From assembly GCF_030268885.1 (NCBI RefSeq), contig NZ_BSSA01000004.1, positions 1 through 64,000 on the forward strand: 64,000 bases of DNA, read 5' to 3'. Both the position numbers and the translations under genes were made by a program. This DNA is from Kitasatospora phosalacinea. GTDB taxonomy: Bacteria > Actinomycetota > Actinomycetes > Streptomycetales > Streptomycetaceae. Within the stretch, counting starts at the first letter, position 1. The number at the start of each line of letters is the position of its first letter. The notes below the pieces were generated by a model. The model did no database searches, had not been told where the DNA came from, and was given only the letters and a program-made list of their open reading frames with translations. Below, in pieces: positions 17,643 through 26,725 of this stretch.

Positions 17643-18317
17643 TTGGCGCTGTCGACCACTCGCCGCACCCCGCTCTCCGACCAGGTGATCGCCCAGCTGC
17701 GGGCCCAGATCACCTCCGGCGAGTGGCCGGTGGGATCGCGCATCCCCACCGAAGCGGAGCTCGTCGACCAGCTCGGCGTCGCCCGCAACACCGTCCGCGA
17801 GGCGGTCCGCGCCCTCGCCCACAACGGGCTGCTCGACATCCGCCAGGGCTCCGGCACCTACGTGCTGGCCACCAGCGAGCTCGCGGGCGTCATGCACCGC
17901 CGCTTCGCGGACGCCGACCAGGACCAGGTCGCCGAACTGCGCTCCGCCCTGGAGACCTCCGCCGCGGGCTTCGCGGCCCTCCGGCGCACCCCGCGCGACC
18001 TCGAACTGCTCGACGCGGCGCTCGCCCGCCGGGACGCCGCCTGGCGCTCCGGCGTCCCCGAGGACTTCATCCAGGCCGACGCCGCGTTCCACCAGGCGGT
18101 GGTCGCCGCCGCCCACAACGACGTCCTCGCCGCCGTCTACGCCGACCTCGGCGAGGTCCTGCGCGCCCACCTGCGCCACGACGTCGGCCCCGACCTGCTG
18201 CCCCACCGCTGGGTCCCGCACGCCGCGATCCTCGACGCGATCCGGGCCGGCGACCCGGAGGGGGCCGCCGAGGAGGCGGGCCGCGCCATCGGCTTCTGCA
18301 AGACGGAGACCCGCTGA
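17643..18317 (+). CDS. GntR/FadR-subfamily transcriptional regulator
   Basis: A 224-residue repressor-type protein. The winged HTH is residues ~10-75 (LRAQITSGEWPVGSRIPTEA, VARNTVREAVRALAHNG, RQGSGTYV), and the rest is an all-helical FCD ligand domain with His/Asp metal-site candidates (DFIQADAAFHQAVVAAAHN, HRWVPHAAILDAI). The start is TTG at 17643, with AGAAGGAG eight bases upstream. It is divergent from the CynX-type transporter with 80 bases between starts, so it probably controls that gene and itself. Confidence 0.9.
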   Translation: MALSTTRRTPLSDQVIAQLRAQITSGEWPVGSRIPTEAELVDQLGVARNTVREAVRALAHNGLLDIRQGSGTYVLATSELAGVMHRRFADADQDQVAELRSALETSAAGFAALRRTPRDLELLDAALARRDAAWRSGVPEDFIQADAAFHQAVVAAAHNDVLAAVYADLGEVLRAHLRHDVGPDLLPHRWVPHAAILDAIRAGDPEGAAEEAGRAIGFCKTETR

Positions 18318-18344
18318 GCCCGCGGGATGCGAAACCAGGGGCCC

Positions 18345-18477
18345 GGGGAACGGCGGGTCCGTGCTGCTGACGGCCGGAGCCCGTCGAAGGTCCGTGCTGC
18401 TGCGTGCCGCAACAGAACCGGAAGCCGATGCGCGCTCCGGCAGTGAACCGTCAGCAGACCCGGGCTCGCCGTTCCCC
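18345..18477. repeat. nested inverted repeats in a convergent intergenic region
   Basis: Two nested perfect pairings: GGGGAACGGCG (18345-18355) with CGCCGTTCCCC (18467-18477), and CTGCTGACGG (18364-18373) with CCGTCAGCAG (18448-18457). Inside there is also a direct repeat GGTCCGTGCTGCTG (18356-18369 and 18389-18402). It could be a large terminator, a structured RNA or a decayed repeat element. The region has no convincing gene. Confidence 0.55.
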
Positions 18478-18521
18478 GAGCCCCTGGCGGGGCTCTTCGG
18501 CGTTCTGCCCCGAATGCGAAA

Positions 18522-18555
18522 GGCGCGGCCGTCCCCCGGAGGGGACGGCCGCGCC
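18522..18555 (-). terminator. fabI terminator
   Basis: Perfect 15-base stem GGCGCGGCCGTCCCC (18522-18536) with its complement (18541-18555) closed by a CGGA tetraloop, 13 bases past the fabI stop. Confidence 0.85.
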
Positions 18556-18568
18556 CGGAGCGGGGCGC

Positions 18569-19336
18569 TTACGCGCCGATCGCGTGCAGGCCGCCGTCGA
18601 CGTGGACGATCTCGCCGGTGGTCTTCGGGAACCAGTCGCTCAGCAGCGCGACGACGCCGCGGCCGGCCGGCTCCGGGTCGGAGAGGTCCCACTTGAGCGG
18701 GGAGCGGGAGTCCCAGGTCGCGGCGAGGTCCGGGAAGCCGGGGATGGACTTCGCGGCCATCGACCCGATCGGGCCGGCCGAGACCAGGTTGCAGCGGATG
18801 TCGCGCGAGCCGAGGTAGCGGGCGAGGTACCGGTTGGTGGACTCCAGGGCGGCCTTCGCCGGGCCCATCCAGTCGTACTGCGGCCAGGCGAACTGCGCGT
18901 CGAAGGTCAGGCCGACCACCGAGCCGCCGTCCTGCATGAGCGGGAGCAGCGCCGTGGTGAGCGACTTGAAGGAGTACGCGGAGACGTGCACCGCGGTGGC
19001 GACGGACTCCCACGGGGTGTCGAGGAAGTTGCCGCCGAGGGCGTCCTGCGGCGCGAAGCCGATGGAGTGGACGATGCCGTCGAGGGTCGGCAGGTGCTCG
19101 CGGACCTGGTCGGCGATGCCGGCCAGCTGCTCCGCGTTGGAGACGTCGAGCTCCAGAACCTTGACGGGCTTCGGGAGCTTCTTGGCGATGCGCTCGGTGA
19201 GGCTGGGCCGGGGGAAGGCGGTGAGGATGATCTCGGCGCCCTGCTCCTGCGCGAGCTTCGCGGTGTGGAAGGCGATGGAGGACTCCATCAGCACGCCGGT
19301 GATCAGGATGCGCTTGCCTTCGAGAATTCCAGTCAT
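18569..19336 (-). CDS. fabI: enoyl-[acyl-carrier-protein] reductase (NADH), InhA type
   Basis: Catalyses the last reduction of each fatty-acid elongation round. The 255-residue protein is an atypical short-chain dehydrogenase: glycine-rich start GKRILITGVLMESSIAFHTA, the active-site pair Tyr-x6-Lys in WPQYDWMGPAKAALE, and the substrate loop MAAKSIPGFPDL. It is closest in pattern to mycobacterial InhA. It starts 2 bases after fabG stops, so both are translated from one message. Confidence 0.95.
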   Translation of the reverse strand: MTGILEGKRILITGVLMESSIAFHTAKLAQEQGAEIILTAFPRPSLTERIAKKLPKPVKVLELDVSNAEQLAGIADQVREHLPTLDGIVHSIGFAPQDALGGNFLDTPWESVATAVHVSAYSFKSLTTALLPLMQDGGSVVGLTFDAQFAWPQYDWMGPAKAALESTNRYLARYLGSRDIRCNLVSAGPIGSMAAKSIPGFPDLAATWDSRSPLKWDLSDPEPAGRGVVALLSDWFPKTTGEIVHVDGGLHAIGA

Positions 19337-19338
19337 GG

Positions 19339-20058
19339 TCAGTGACCCATGCCCAATCCGCCGTCGACGGGAATGACGGCTCCGGTGATGTACGCGGCCT
19401 CGTCGGAGGCCAGGAACCGCACGGCCGAGGCGATCTCGGCGGGGGCGGCGTAGCGGCCCAGCGGGACGCCGGAGACGATCTCCTTGCGGCGCTCCTCGCT
19501 GAGCACGGCGGTCATGTCGGTGTCGACGAAGCCCGGCGCGACCACGTTGACGGTGATGCTGCGCGAGCCGAGCTCGCGGGCGAGGGAGCGGGCGAAGCCG
19601 ACCAGGCCGGCCTTGGAGGCGGCGTAGTTGACCTGCCCGGCGGAGCCGCTGAGGCCGACGACGGAGGAGATCAGCACGACGCGGCCCTTGCGGGCGCGCA
19701 GCATCTTCGCGGCGGCGCGCTTGACGACCCGGAAGGTGCCGGTGAGGTTGGTGTCGAGGACGGAGGTGAACTCCTCCTCGGACATGCGCAGCAGCAGGGT
19801 GTCCTTGGTGATGCCCGCGTTGGCGACCAGGACCTCGACCGGGCCGTGGGCGGCCTCGATCTCGGTGAAGGCGGCGTCGACCTGCGCGGCGTCGGTGATG
19901 TCCGCCCGGACGGCGAGGACGTCGTACTTGGCGAGCTCCGCCGGGACCTCGCCGTTGCGGCTGGTGATGGCGACCTTGTCGCCCGCCTCGGCGAAGCTCC
20001 GGGCGATCGCCAGGCCGATGCCCCGGTTGCCTCCGGTGACCAGTACCGAGCGGCTCAA
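19339..20058 (-). CDS. fabG: 3-oxoacyl-[acyl-carrier-protein] reductase
   Basis: NADPH-dependent reduction of 3-oxoacyl-ACP in fatty-acid synthesis. 239 residues, classic SDR: cofactor motif TGGNRGIGLAIA, NAGITKD, catalytic Ser in ISSVVGLSG and YAASKAG (Tyr/Lys). The C-terminus VIPVDGGLGMGH is typical of the actinobacterial FabG (MabA) that precedes fabI/inhA. First gene of the pair. The upstream 254 bases to the next gene hold the divergent promoters. Confidence 0.95.
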   Translation of the reverse strand: MSRSVLVTGGNRGIGLAIARSFAEAGDKVAITSRNGEVPAELAKYDVLAVRADITDAAQVDAAFTEIEAAHGPVEVLVANAGITKDTLLLRMSEEEFTSVLDTNLTGTFRVVKRAAAKMLRARKGRVVLISSVVGLSGSAGQVNYAASKAGLVGFARSLARELGSRSITVNVVAPGFVDTDMTAVLSEERRKEIVSGVPLGRYAAPAEIASAVRFLASDEAAYITGAVIPVDGGLGMGH

Positions 20059-20312
20059 AGGTCCACCTCATTCTCTCGACGTGCGTCCGATGTGCGTGCG
20101 CGGCTGCACGGGCAGCCACCAGCGACGCTATCGGTAGGGTGCGAGCTCGGGCGAAGCGGCCTCCCACAGGGGCGTCCGGCGAGAACTGTCGTATCCCCAC
20201 AACGGGGGGTGCGCGGGGGTGGGGAACGCCGGGCCGGTGGCGGGCGTTGCCCCGAGGGCGTTCCGGAGAGGCCGGGGCGCCGAGGCGATGCGAGCCGATC
20301 GGAGCGGACGCG

Positions 20313-21443
20313 ATGAGTGGTGCACACCCTGGCCGGACGGGCCGCCGCAGGCTGGCGGCACTGGCGGCGCTGGCGCTGGCGGGTGCGGCGGCCTGGGCGC
20401 TGCGCGAGGTGCCGGCCCAGTTCGGGCGGCGGCCGGACGGATCGGACCCGCGGTTGCGGTCGTCCCCGCAGTACCGCGACGGGGTGTTCCACAACGCGCC
20501 GTCCGAGGTCGCGCACGACGCCCCGGGGCGGCCGGACGCGGGGACGCTGCGCCGGATGCTGTTCGAGAAGGAGAGCCGGGTGCCGACCGCGCCGGTGCCG
20601 CTGGCGGTGCCGGAGGTGTCGGGCGGGGCGTCCCGGGGCGTCGCGGTGACGTGGTTCGGGCACGCCTCGGCGCTGCTGGAGCTGGACGGCTGCCGGGTGC
20701 TGGTGGACCCGATCTGGTCGGAGCGCTGCTCGCCCTCGCAACTGACCGGCCCCAAGCGGCTGCACCCGGTGCCGGTGGAGCTGGCCGAGCTGCCGCAGGT
20801 GGACGCGGTGCTGATCTCGCACGACCACTACGACCACCTGGACATGGCGACGGTGCGCCGCCTGGTGGAGCTGCAGTCGGCGCCGTTCGCGGTGCCGCTG
20901 GGCATCGGCGGCCACCTGCGCCGCTGGGGCGTGCCGGAGCACCGGATCATCGAGCTGGACTGGGACGAGACCTGCACGCTCGGCGAGTTGACGCTGACGC
21001 TGACCGCCGCGCACCACTTCTCCGGCCGCAGCCTGGCCCGCAACACCACGCTGTGGGGCTCCTGGGTGGTGGCGGGCCCGGAGCGGAAGGTGTTCTTCAC
21101 CGGCGACTCCGGCTACTTCGAGGGCTTCGCCCGGATCGGCGAGCAGCACGGCCCGTTCGACGCGGCGCTGATGGCGATCGGCGCGTACGACGCGGCCTGG
21201 GCGGACATCCACCTGAACCCGGAGGAGGCGGTGCGGGCGCACCTGGAGCTGCGCGGCGGCCTGCTGCTGCCGATCCACTGGTGCACCTTCAACCTGGCGC
21301 CGCACCCGTGGGCGGAGCCGGTGGAGCGGCTCCTCGCGGAGGCGAAGGCGCAGGGCGTGCCGCTGGCGGTGCCGCGCCCGGGGCAGCGGGTGGAGGTCGC
21401 CAACCCGCCGGAGCTGGACGGCTGGTGGGAGGCGCTGACGTGA
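20313..21443 (+). CDS. MBL-fold metallohydrolase (NAPE-PLD/UlaG-like), membrane-anchored
   Basis: A 376-residue protein. An N-terminal hydrophobic helix (RRLAALAALALAGAAAWAL) looks like a signal anchor. The metallo-beta-lactamase fold follows with VTWFGHASALLEL, the metal motif SHDHYDHLD, TAAHHFSGR, FTGDSGYF and a late LLPIHWCTFNL. This pattern matches bacterial relatives of N-acyl-phosphatidylethanolamine phospholipase D and UlaG-like hydrolases; substrate unknown. The ATG at 20313 was chosen because an upstream extension is Arg/Pro-rich with no signal. Confidence 0.82.
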   Translation: MSGAHPGRTGRRRLAALAALALAGAAAWALREVPAQFGRRPDGSDPRLRSSPQYRDGVFHNAPSEVAHDAPGRPDAGTLRRMLFEKESRVPTAPVPLAVPEVSGGASRGVAVTWFGHASALLELDGCRVLVDPIWSERCSPSQLTGPKRLHPVPVELAELPQVDAVLISHDHYDHLDMATVRRLVELQSAPFAVPLGIGGHLRRWGVPEHRIIELDWDETCTLGELTLTLTAAHHFSGRSLARNTTLWGSWVVAGPERKVFFTGDSGYFEGFARIGEQHGPFDAALMAIGAYDAAWADIHLNPEEAVRAHLELRGGLLLPIHWCTFNLAPHPWAEPVERLLAEAKAQGVPLAVPRPGQRVEVANPPELDGWWEALT

Positions 21444-21579
21444 CCCGCCCCTGACGGGCCGTCAGCGCGGCGCGGTGGATATTGGCTGGCCGTACGCCCT
21501 GCGGACGGGGATGATGCGATCGGGTGCGCCCTCGGCCGGGGGCGGCCCGTCGCGTCCGACCCTCGACCCAGGGAGCCCG

Positions 21580-23105
<1,526 letters not shown>

Positions 23106-23106
<1 letters not shown>

Positions 23107-24500
23107 TGTCCCTCACGCACCCCCACGAGCTGGTGGAACGCGCCCTCGAACTCTCCCGCGCCGACGGCTGCGTGGTGATCGCCGACGAGGAGTCCACCGC
23201 CAACCTGCGCTGGGCCGGCAACGGCCTCACCACCAACGGCGTCACCCGCGGCCGCCGCCTCACCGTGGTCGCCACCGTGGGCGGCGCCACCGGCACCGCC
23301 TCCGGCGTGGTCGCCCAGGAGGCCGTCACGCTGGACGGGGTCGAGCAGCTGGTGCGCGCCGCCGAGGCCGCAGCCCGGGCCGCCGAGCCCGCCGAGGACG
23401 CCCAGCCGCTGATCGCGGGCCGGGCGGCCGACCCGCGCTTCACCGAGGCCCCCGAGACCACCGACATCGGCGTCTTCGCCTCCTTCGCCCCCGCCCTCGG
23501 CGAAGCCTTCGCCCGGGCCCGGGCGAACGGCGAACTGCTGTACGGCTTCGCCCGGCACGAGCGCACCACCTCCTACCTGGGCAGTTCCACCGGCCTGCGG
23601 CTGCGCCACGACCAGCCCACCGGCACCGTCGAGCTGAACGCCAAGACCGCCGACCTGTCCGGCTCCGCCTGGGCCGGCGCCGCCACCCGGGACTTCGCCG
23701 ACGTCGACGTCACCGCCCTGCACACCGACCTGACCCGCCGCCTCGGCTGGGGCCGCAAGAAGGTCGACCTGCCCGCCGGGCGCTACGAGACGCTGCTGCC
23801 GCCCTCGGCCGTCGCCGACCTGATGGTCTACCTGTCCTGGTCGGCCGGCGCGCGGGACGCGGTGGAGGGGCGTTCGGTGTTCTCCAGGCCGGGCGGGGGC
23901 AGCCGGGTCGGGGAGCGGCTCAGCCCGCTGCCGCTGACCCTGCGCTCCGACCCGGCCGAACCCGGCCTGCAGGCCGCCCCGTTCGTGCTCGCGCACTCCT
24001 CCGGCGAGAACGACTCGGTGTTCGACAACGGCTCCCCGCTGACCGCCACCGACTGGCTGCGCGAGGGCCGCCTGGCCAACCTGCTCACCACCCGGCACTC
24101 CGCGGGCCTGGCCGGCCTCCCGCACACCCCGCCGATCGACAACCTGGTGCTGGAGACCTCCGCCCCCGGCGCGCCCACGCTGGAGGAGATGGTCGCCCGC
24201 ACCGAGCGCGGCCTGCTGCTGACCTGCCTGTGGTACATCCGCGAGGTCGACCCGGCCAGCCTGCTGCTCACCGGCCTCACCCGGGACGGCGTCTACCTGG
24301 TCGAGGACGGCGAGGTGGTCGGCGCCGTCAACAACTTCCGCTTCAACGAGTCCCCGGTCGACCTGCTCGGCCGGATCACCGAAGTGGGCCGCACCGAACG
24401 CTGCCTGCCCCGCGAGTGGGGCGACTGGTTCACCCGGGCCGCGATGCCGCCGGTCCGGGTGCCCGACTTCAACATGAGCTCGGTCAGCCAGGCCTCCTGA
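23106..24500 (+). CDS. TldE/PmbA family metalloprotease subunit
   Basis: The non-catalytic partner of TldD, 464 residues; it lacks the HExxxH motif. Family features include GRRLTVVATVGGATG, the central LLPPSAVADLMVYLSWSAGA, and the C-terminal LLLTGLTRDGVYLVEDGEV with NNFRFNESPVDLLGRI. The one-base overlap with tldD indicates coupled translation and an equimolar complex. Some streptomycete TldDE pairs act in RiPP maturation, but no precursor gene is seen here. Confidence 0.9.
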
Positions 24501-24527
24501 GCCGACCCGGACCCGAGGGGGACCCCG

Positions 24528-25076
24528 ATGGACGAGAAACGCACCGTGAAGACGTCGAAGATGCTCTCCCGCATCCTGCGGCACGACCCGGGCGCCGTCG
24601 GGGTCACCCTGGACCCGGCGGGCTGGGTCGGCGTCGACGCCCTGCTCGCCGCCCTGGCCCGGCACGGCCGCCCGCTGAGCCGCGCCGAGCTGGACCACGT
24701 CGTCGCCACCAACAACAAGCGCCGCTTCGCCTACTCCGAGGACGGCCGCTCGATCCGCGCCAGCCAGGGCCACACGGTCGAGGTCGACCTCGGCCTGCCC
24801 GCCACCACCCCGCCCGACGTGCTCTTCCACGGCACCGCCGAGCGGACGCTCCCGTTCATCCTGGCCGAGGGCCTGCGCCCGATGAACCGGCGGGACGTCC
24901 ACCTCTCCGCCGACACCGAGACGGCCGTCAGGGTCGGCTCCCGGCACGGCCGACCCGTCGTCCTGGAGGTCGACGCGGCGGCGATGGCCCTGGCCGGGCA
25001 CGAGTTCCGGGTGTCCGCGAACGGTGTCTGGCTCACCGACGCCGTCCCAGTCCGGTACCTGCGCCGCACCCCCTGA
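24528..25076 (+). CDS. kptA: RNA 2'-phosphotransferase (Tpt1/KptA)
   Basis: Transfers an internal 2'-phosphate from RNA to NAD, giving ADP-ribose 1'',2''-cyclic phosphate. Bacterial KptA has no known tRNA-splicing substrate. The 182-residue protein has the full family pattern: SKMLSRILRHDPG at the N-terminus (the RHxP motif), NNKRRFAY, the NAD site with LFHGTAERTLPFILAEGL and HVHLS-like RRDVHLSADTETA, and the late GVWLTDAVPVRYL. It follows tldE by 27 bases with GAGGGGGA upstream of the ATG. Confidence 0.93.
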   Translation: MDEKRTVKTSKMLSRILRHDPGAVGVTLDPAGWVGVDALLAALARHGRPLSRAELDHVVATNNKRRFAYSEDGRSIRASQGHTVEVDLGLPATTPPDVLFHGTAERTLPFILAEGLRPMNRRDVHLSADTETAVRVGSRHGRPVVLEVDAAAMALAGHEFRVSANGVWLTDAVPVRYLRRTP

Positions 25077-25183
25077 ACGCCCACCGCGCGTCGAGCGGAC
25101 CCGGGTGGGTCCGATCGGCGTCAGCGGGGTTACCGTGGTCGACCGTAGGGGCCGCACCGACCCGAGGATTGGATGGGGACGAC

Positions 25184-25537
25184 ATGCCCAAGAACACGGA
25201 CGACGGCCAGGTCTTCCGGATCACCGGGGCCCGCAGCAGCCTGACCGAGGACGTCCGGGGACGGCAGCGCCGCTACGTCGTCTCCATGCTGATCCGCACC
25301 GCCTGCGTGCTGCTCGCCGTGATCCTCTGGGACGTCCAGCGCTGGCTCGCCTTCGTCGCGCTGGCCGGCGGCATCCTGCTGCCCTACTTCGCCGTCCTGA
25401 TCGCCAACGCGGGCCGCGAGCGCGCACCCGGCCTGCCCTCGACCTTCGCCTTCCCCCCCGACACCCCGCTGATGCTCGGCCCCGGCGGCACGGGCGGCGG
25501 CGGGGCGGCCACCGGCGAGAACCGGCCACAGAGCTGA
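25184..25537 (+). CDS. DUF3099 domain membrane protein
   Basis: A 117-residue protein with two membrane helices (VSMLIRTACVLLAVILWDV and WLAFVALAGGILLPYFAVLIAN) after a short cytoplasmic part that holds the family motif ITGARSSLTEDVRGRQRRY. The C-terminus is Gly-rich and disordered. Function unknown; widely conserved in actinobacteria. Confidence 0.85.
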   Translation: MPKNTDDGQVFRITGARSSLTEDVRGRQRRYVVSMLIRTACVLLAVILWDVQRWLAFVALAGGILLPYFAVLIANAGRERAPGLPSTFAFPPDTPLMLGPGGTGGGGAATGENRPQS

Positions 25538-25662
25538 GAATCCCTCAACCCGCTCGTCCGGTATGTCCGTTCATGTGGTGGTATGACCGTCCGAAAGCTC
25601 AGACGATCCTCAAATTAATCACCCGACAGGCCCACCCACGGCCCCCCGGCCGTGCCATACTT

Positions 25663-25740
25663 CCATAGCGCTCCGCATCCCCCGTCGGAGCGACAGACCG
25701 ACGCCGGGCAGCTCCCCCCGTGGCTGCCCGGCGTCGTCAT
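25663..25740 (+). ncRNA. candidate small structured RNA
   Basis: An AT-richer stretch with a possible extended -10 (TGCCATACT, 25653-25661) leads into two hairpins: CGCTCCG/CGGAGCG (25669-25675, 25686-25692) and a perfect 13-base stem GACGCCGGGCAGC (25700-25712) with its complement (25723-25735). The second has the form of a terminator. Transcription from near 25668 would give an RNA of about 70 bases. An alternative reading is simply the terminator of the DUF3099 gene 160 bases upstream. Confidence 0.4.
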
Positions 25741-25762
25741 GCCCGGACGTAGGATCGACCCC

Positions 25763-26005
25763 ATGGACACCGCGCACCCCCTCTTCGGCACCCCCACCGG
25801 CCCCGACGGCCCCGACGGCCCCCCGAAGTGCTCCACCAAGGGCTGCCGCGACCTCGCCACCTGGTCCCTGCTGTGGAACAACCCCAAGCTCCACACCCCC
25901 GACCGCCGCAAGACCTGGCTCGCCTGCGACACCCACCGCGACTCGCTCAGCCAGTTCCTCGCCGTCCGCGGCTTCCTCAAGGAGACCGAACCCTTCTCGG
26001 GCTGA
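25763..26005 (+). CDS. small conserved Cys-containing protein
   Basis: An 80-residue protein with a likely zinc-ribbon-like pattern: CSTKGCRDLATWSLLWNNPK, then TPDRRKTWLACDTHRDSLSQFL (Cys, Cys, Cys, His). Similar small proteins occur throughout streptomycetes; I know of no established function. A TAGGAT box (25750-25755) lies seven bases before the ATG at 25763, so the transcript is probably leaderless. It is the last gene before the biosynthetic cluster. Confidence 0.75.
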   Translation: MDTAHPLFGTPTGPDGPDGPPKCSTKGCRDLATWSLLWNNPKLHTPDRRKTWLACDTHRDSLSQFLAVRGFLKETEPFSG

Positions 26006-26207
26006 CGCCGGACACCGCCCCGGGCGCGTTCGGGTCGTTGCGGCACTCGGCCCTGCCCGCGTGCGGCGATCCCCTCCCGGCCGGGCGCCCAGGGCCGCGC
26101 TCGCACTGCCCGGTCGAGCGGACGGGCCGGGCCGAACGTCGTGGCATTTGCGACATGGGCATGGCGAACACCCCAGGTCACGGGGTGGTTTCTCGCGGCG
26201 CGATCCA

Positions 26208-26237
26208 TTGACAGGGGCTCAAAGCCGCTGCTGGAAT
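26208..26237 (+). promoter_or_regulatory. promoter of the biosynthetic cluster
   Basis: A perfect -35 TTGACA (26208-26213), an 18-base spacer, and a -10 TGGAAT (26232-26237). The expected start is near 26244. It is the only strong principal-sigma promoter seen upstream of the whole operon. The CebR-type operator begins about eight bases downstream of the start, where a bound repressor would block clearance. Confidence 0.65.
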
Positions 26238-26251
26238 GGCGGCGCCCAATG

Positions 26252-26265
26252 TGGGAGCGCTCCCA
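26252..26265. promoter_or_regulatory. perfect CebR-type operator (LacI family)
   Basis: TGGGAGCGCTCCCA is a perfect palindrome (extended to 16 bases, 26251-26266, by flanking G and C). It equals the published consensus for CebR, the streptomycete LacI-family repressor of cellobiose/cellotriose use, which also controls thaxtomin synthesis in S. scabies. No LacI-family gene lies in this window, so the regulator would act from elsewhere. Another LacI-family protein with a similar site cannot be excluded. Confidence 0.75.
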
Positions 26266-26335
26266 CCTTGCTGGCTCCCCACCCCTTTCCGGCCCGGCCC
26301 CACCCCGCCGGCTGCCCTCGTTCGGGAGATCCGCC

Positions 26336-26398
26336 ATGCACGTCTTGCCTGCCCGCAGTGCCGTCGACGAGCCCGTGCGGGCGGGGGTGGCCCGGTGA
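26336..26398 (+). CDS. possible 20-residue leader ORF
   Basis: ATG at 26336 with GGGAG seven bases upstream opens a 20-codon frame (MHVLPARSAVDEPVRAGVAR) whose TGA overlaps the GTG start of the carrier-protein gene (GTGA). It might only deliver ribosomes to the carrier gene, which has no clear Shine-Dalgarno of its own. No similarity to known peptides is recognised. Confidence 0.4.
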   Translation: MHVLPARSAVDEPVRAGVAR

Positions 26399-26718
26399 GT
26401 GGGATCGGCGAGGTCGTGGCGCGGCTGTGGACGGAGACCGTGGGCGTGGCGCCCGCCGGACCGGAGGCGGAGTTCTTCGCATCGGGCGGGACGTCGCTCG
26501 CGCTGGTGCAGTTCCTGGCCGGGGTGCAGGACGCCTACGGGGTGGAACTGCCGCTGGACCGCCTGTTCACCGAGGGGTTCACCCTCGCCGGCGCCGTCTC
26601 CGCCGTCGAACAGACCCTGCTCGAATCCGCCGATCTCGCCGAACTCACGTCGCTGGAAGCCGAGTTGGACGGTCTGAGCGACGAGGAGATCCGCGCGCTG
26701 CTGGCCGAGGGGTCGTAG
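26395..26718 (+). CDS. stand-alone carrier protein (PCP/ACP)
   Basis: A 107-residue thiolation protein with the phosphopantetheine site in FFASGGTSLALVQFL (Ser of GGTSL, near residue 34). The helical pattern around it matches peptidyl-carrier domains. The tail ELDGLSDEEIRALLAEGS resembles the short acidic helix at the end of many NRPS proteins, often a docking element. The GTG start overlaps the micro-ORF stop. As the first biosynthetic gene of a cluster with E1 and E2 proteins, it is the likely acceptor of the acyl starter, as NapC is in naphthyridinomycin synthesis. That role is inference. Confidence 0.85.
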   Translation: MSGIGEVVARLWTETVGVAPAGPEAEFFASGGTSLALVQFLAGVQDAYGVELPLDRLFTEGFTLAGAVSAVEQTLLESADLAELTSLEAELDGLSDEEIRALLAEGS

Positions 26719-26725
26719 CGCTCCG

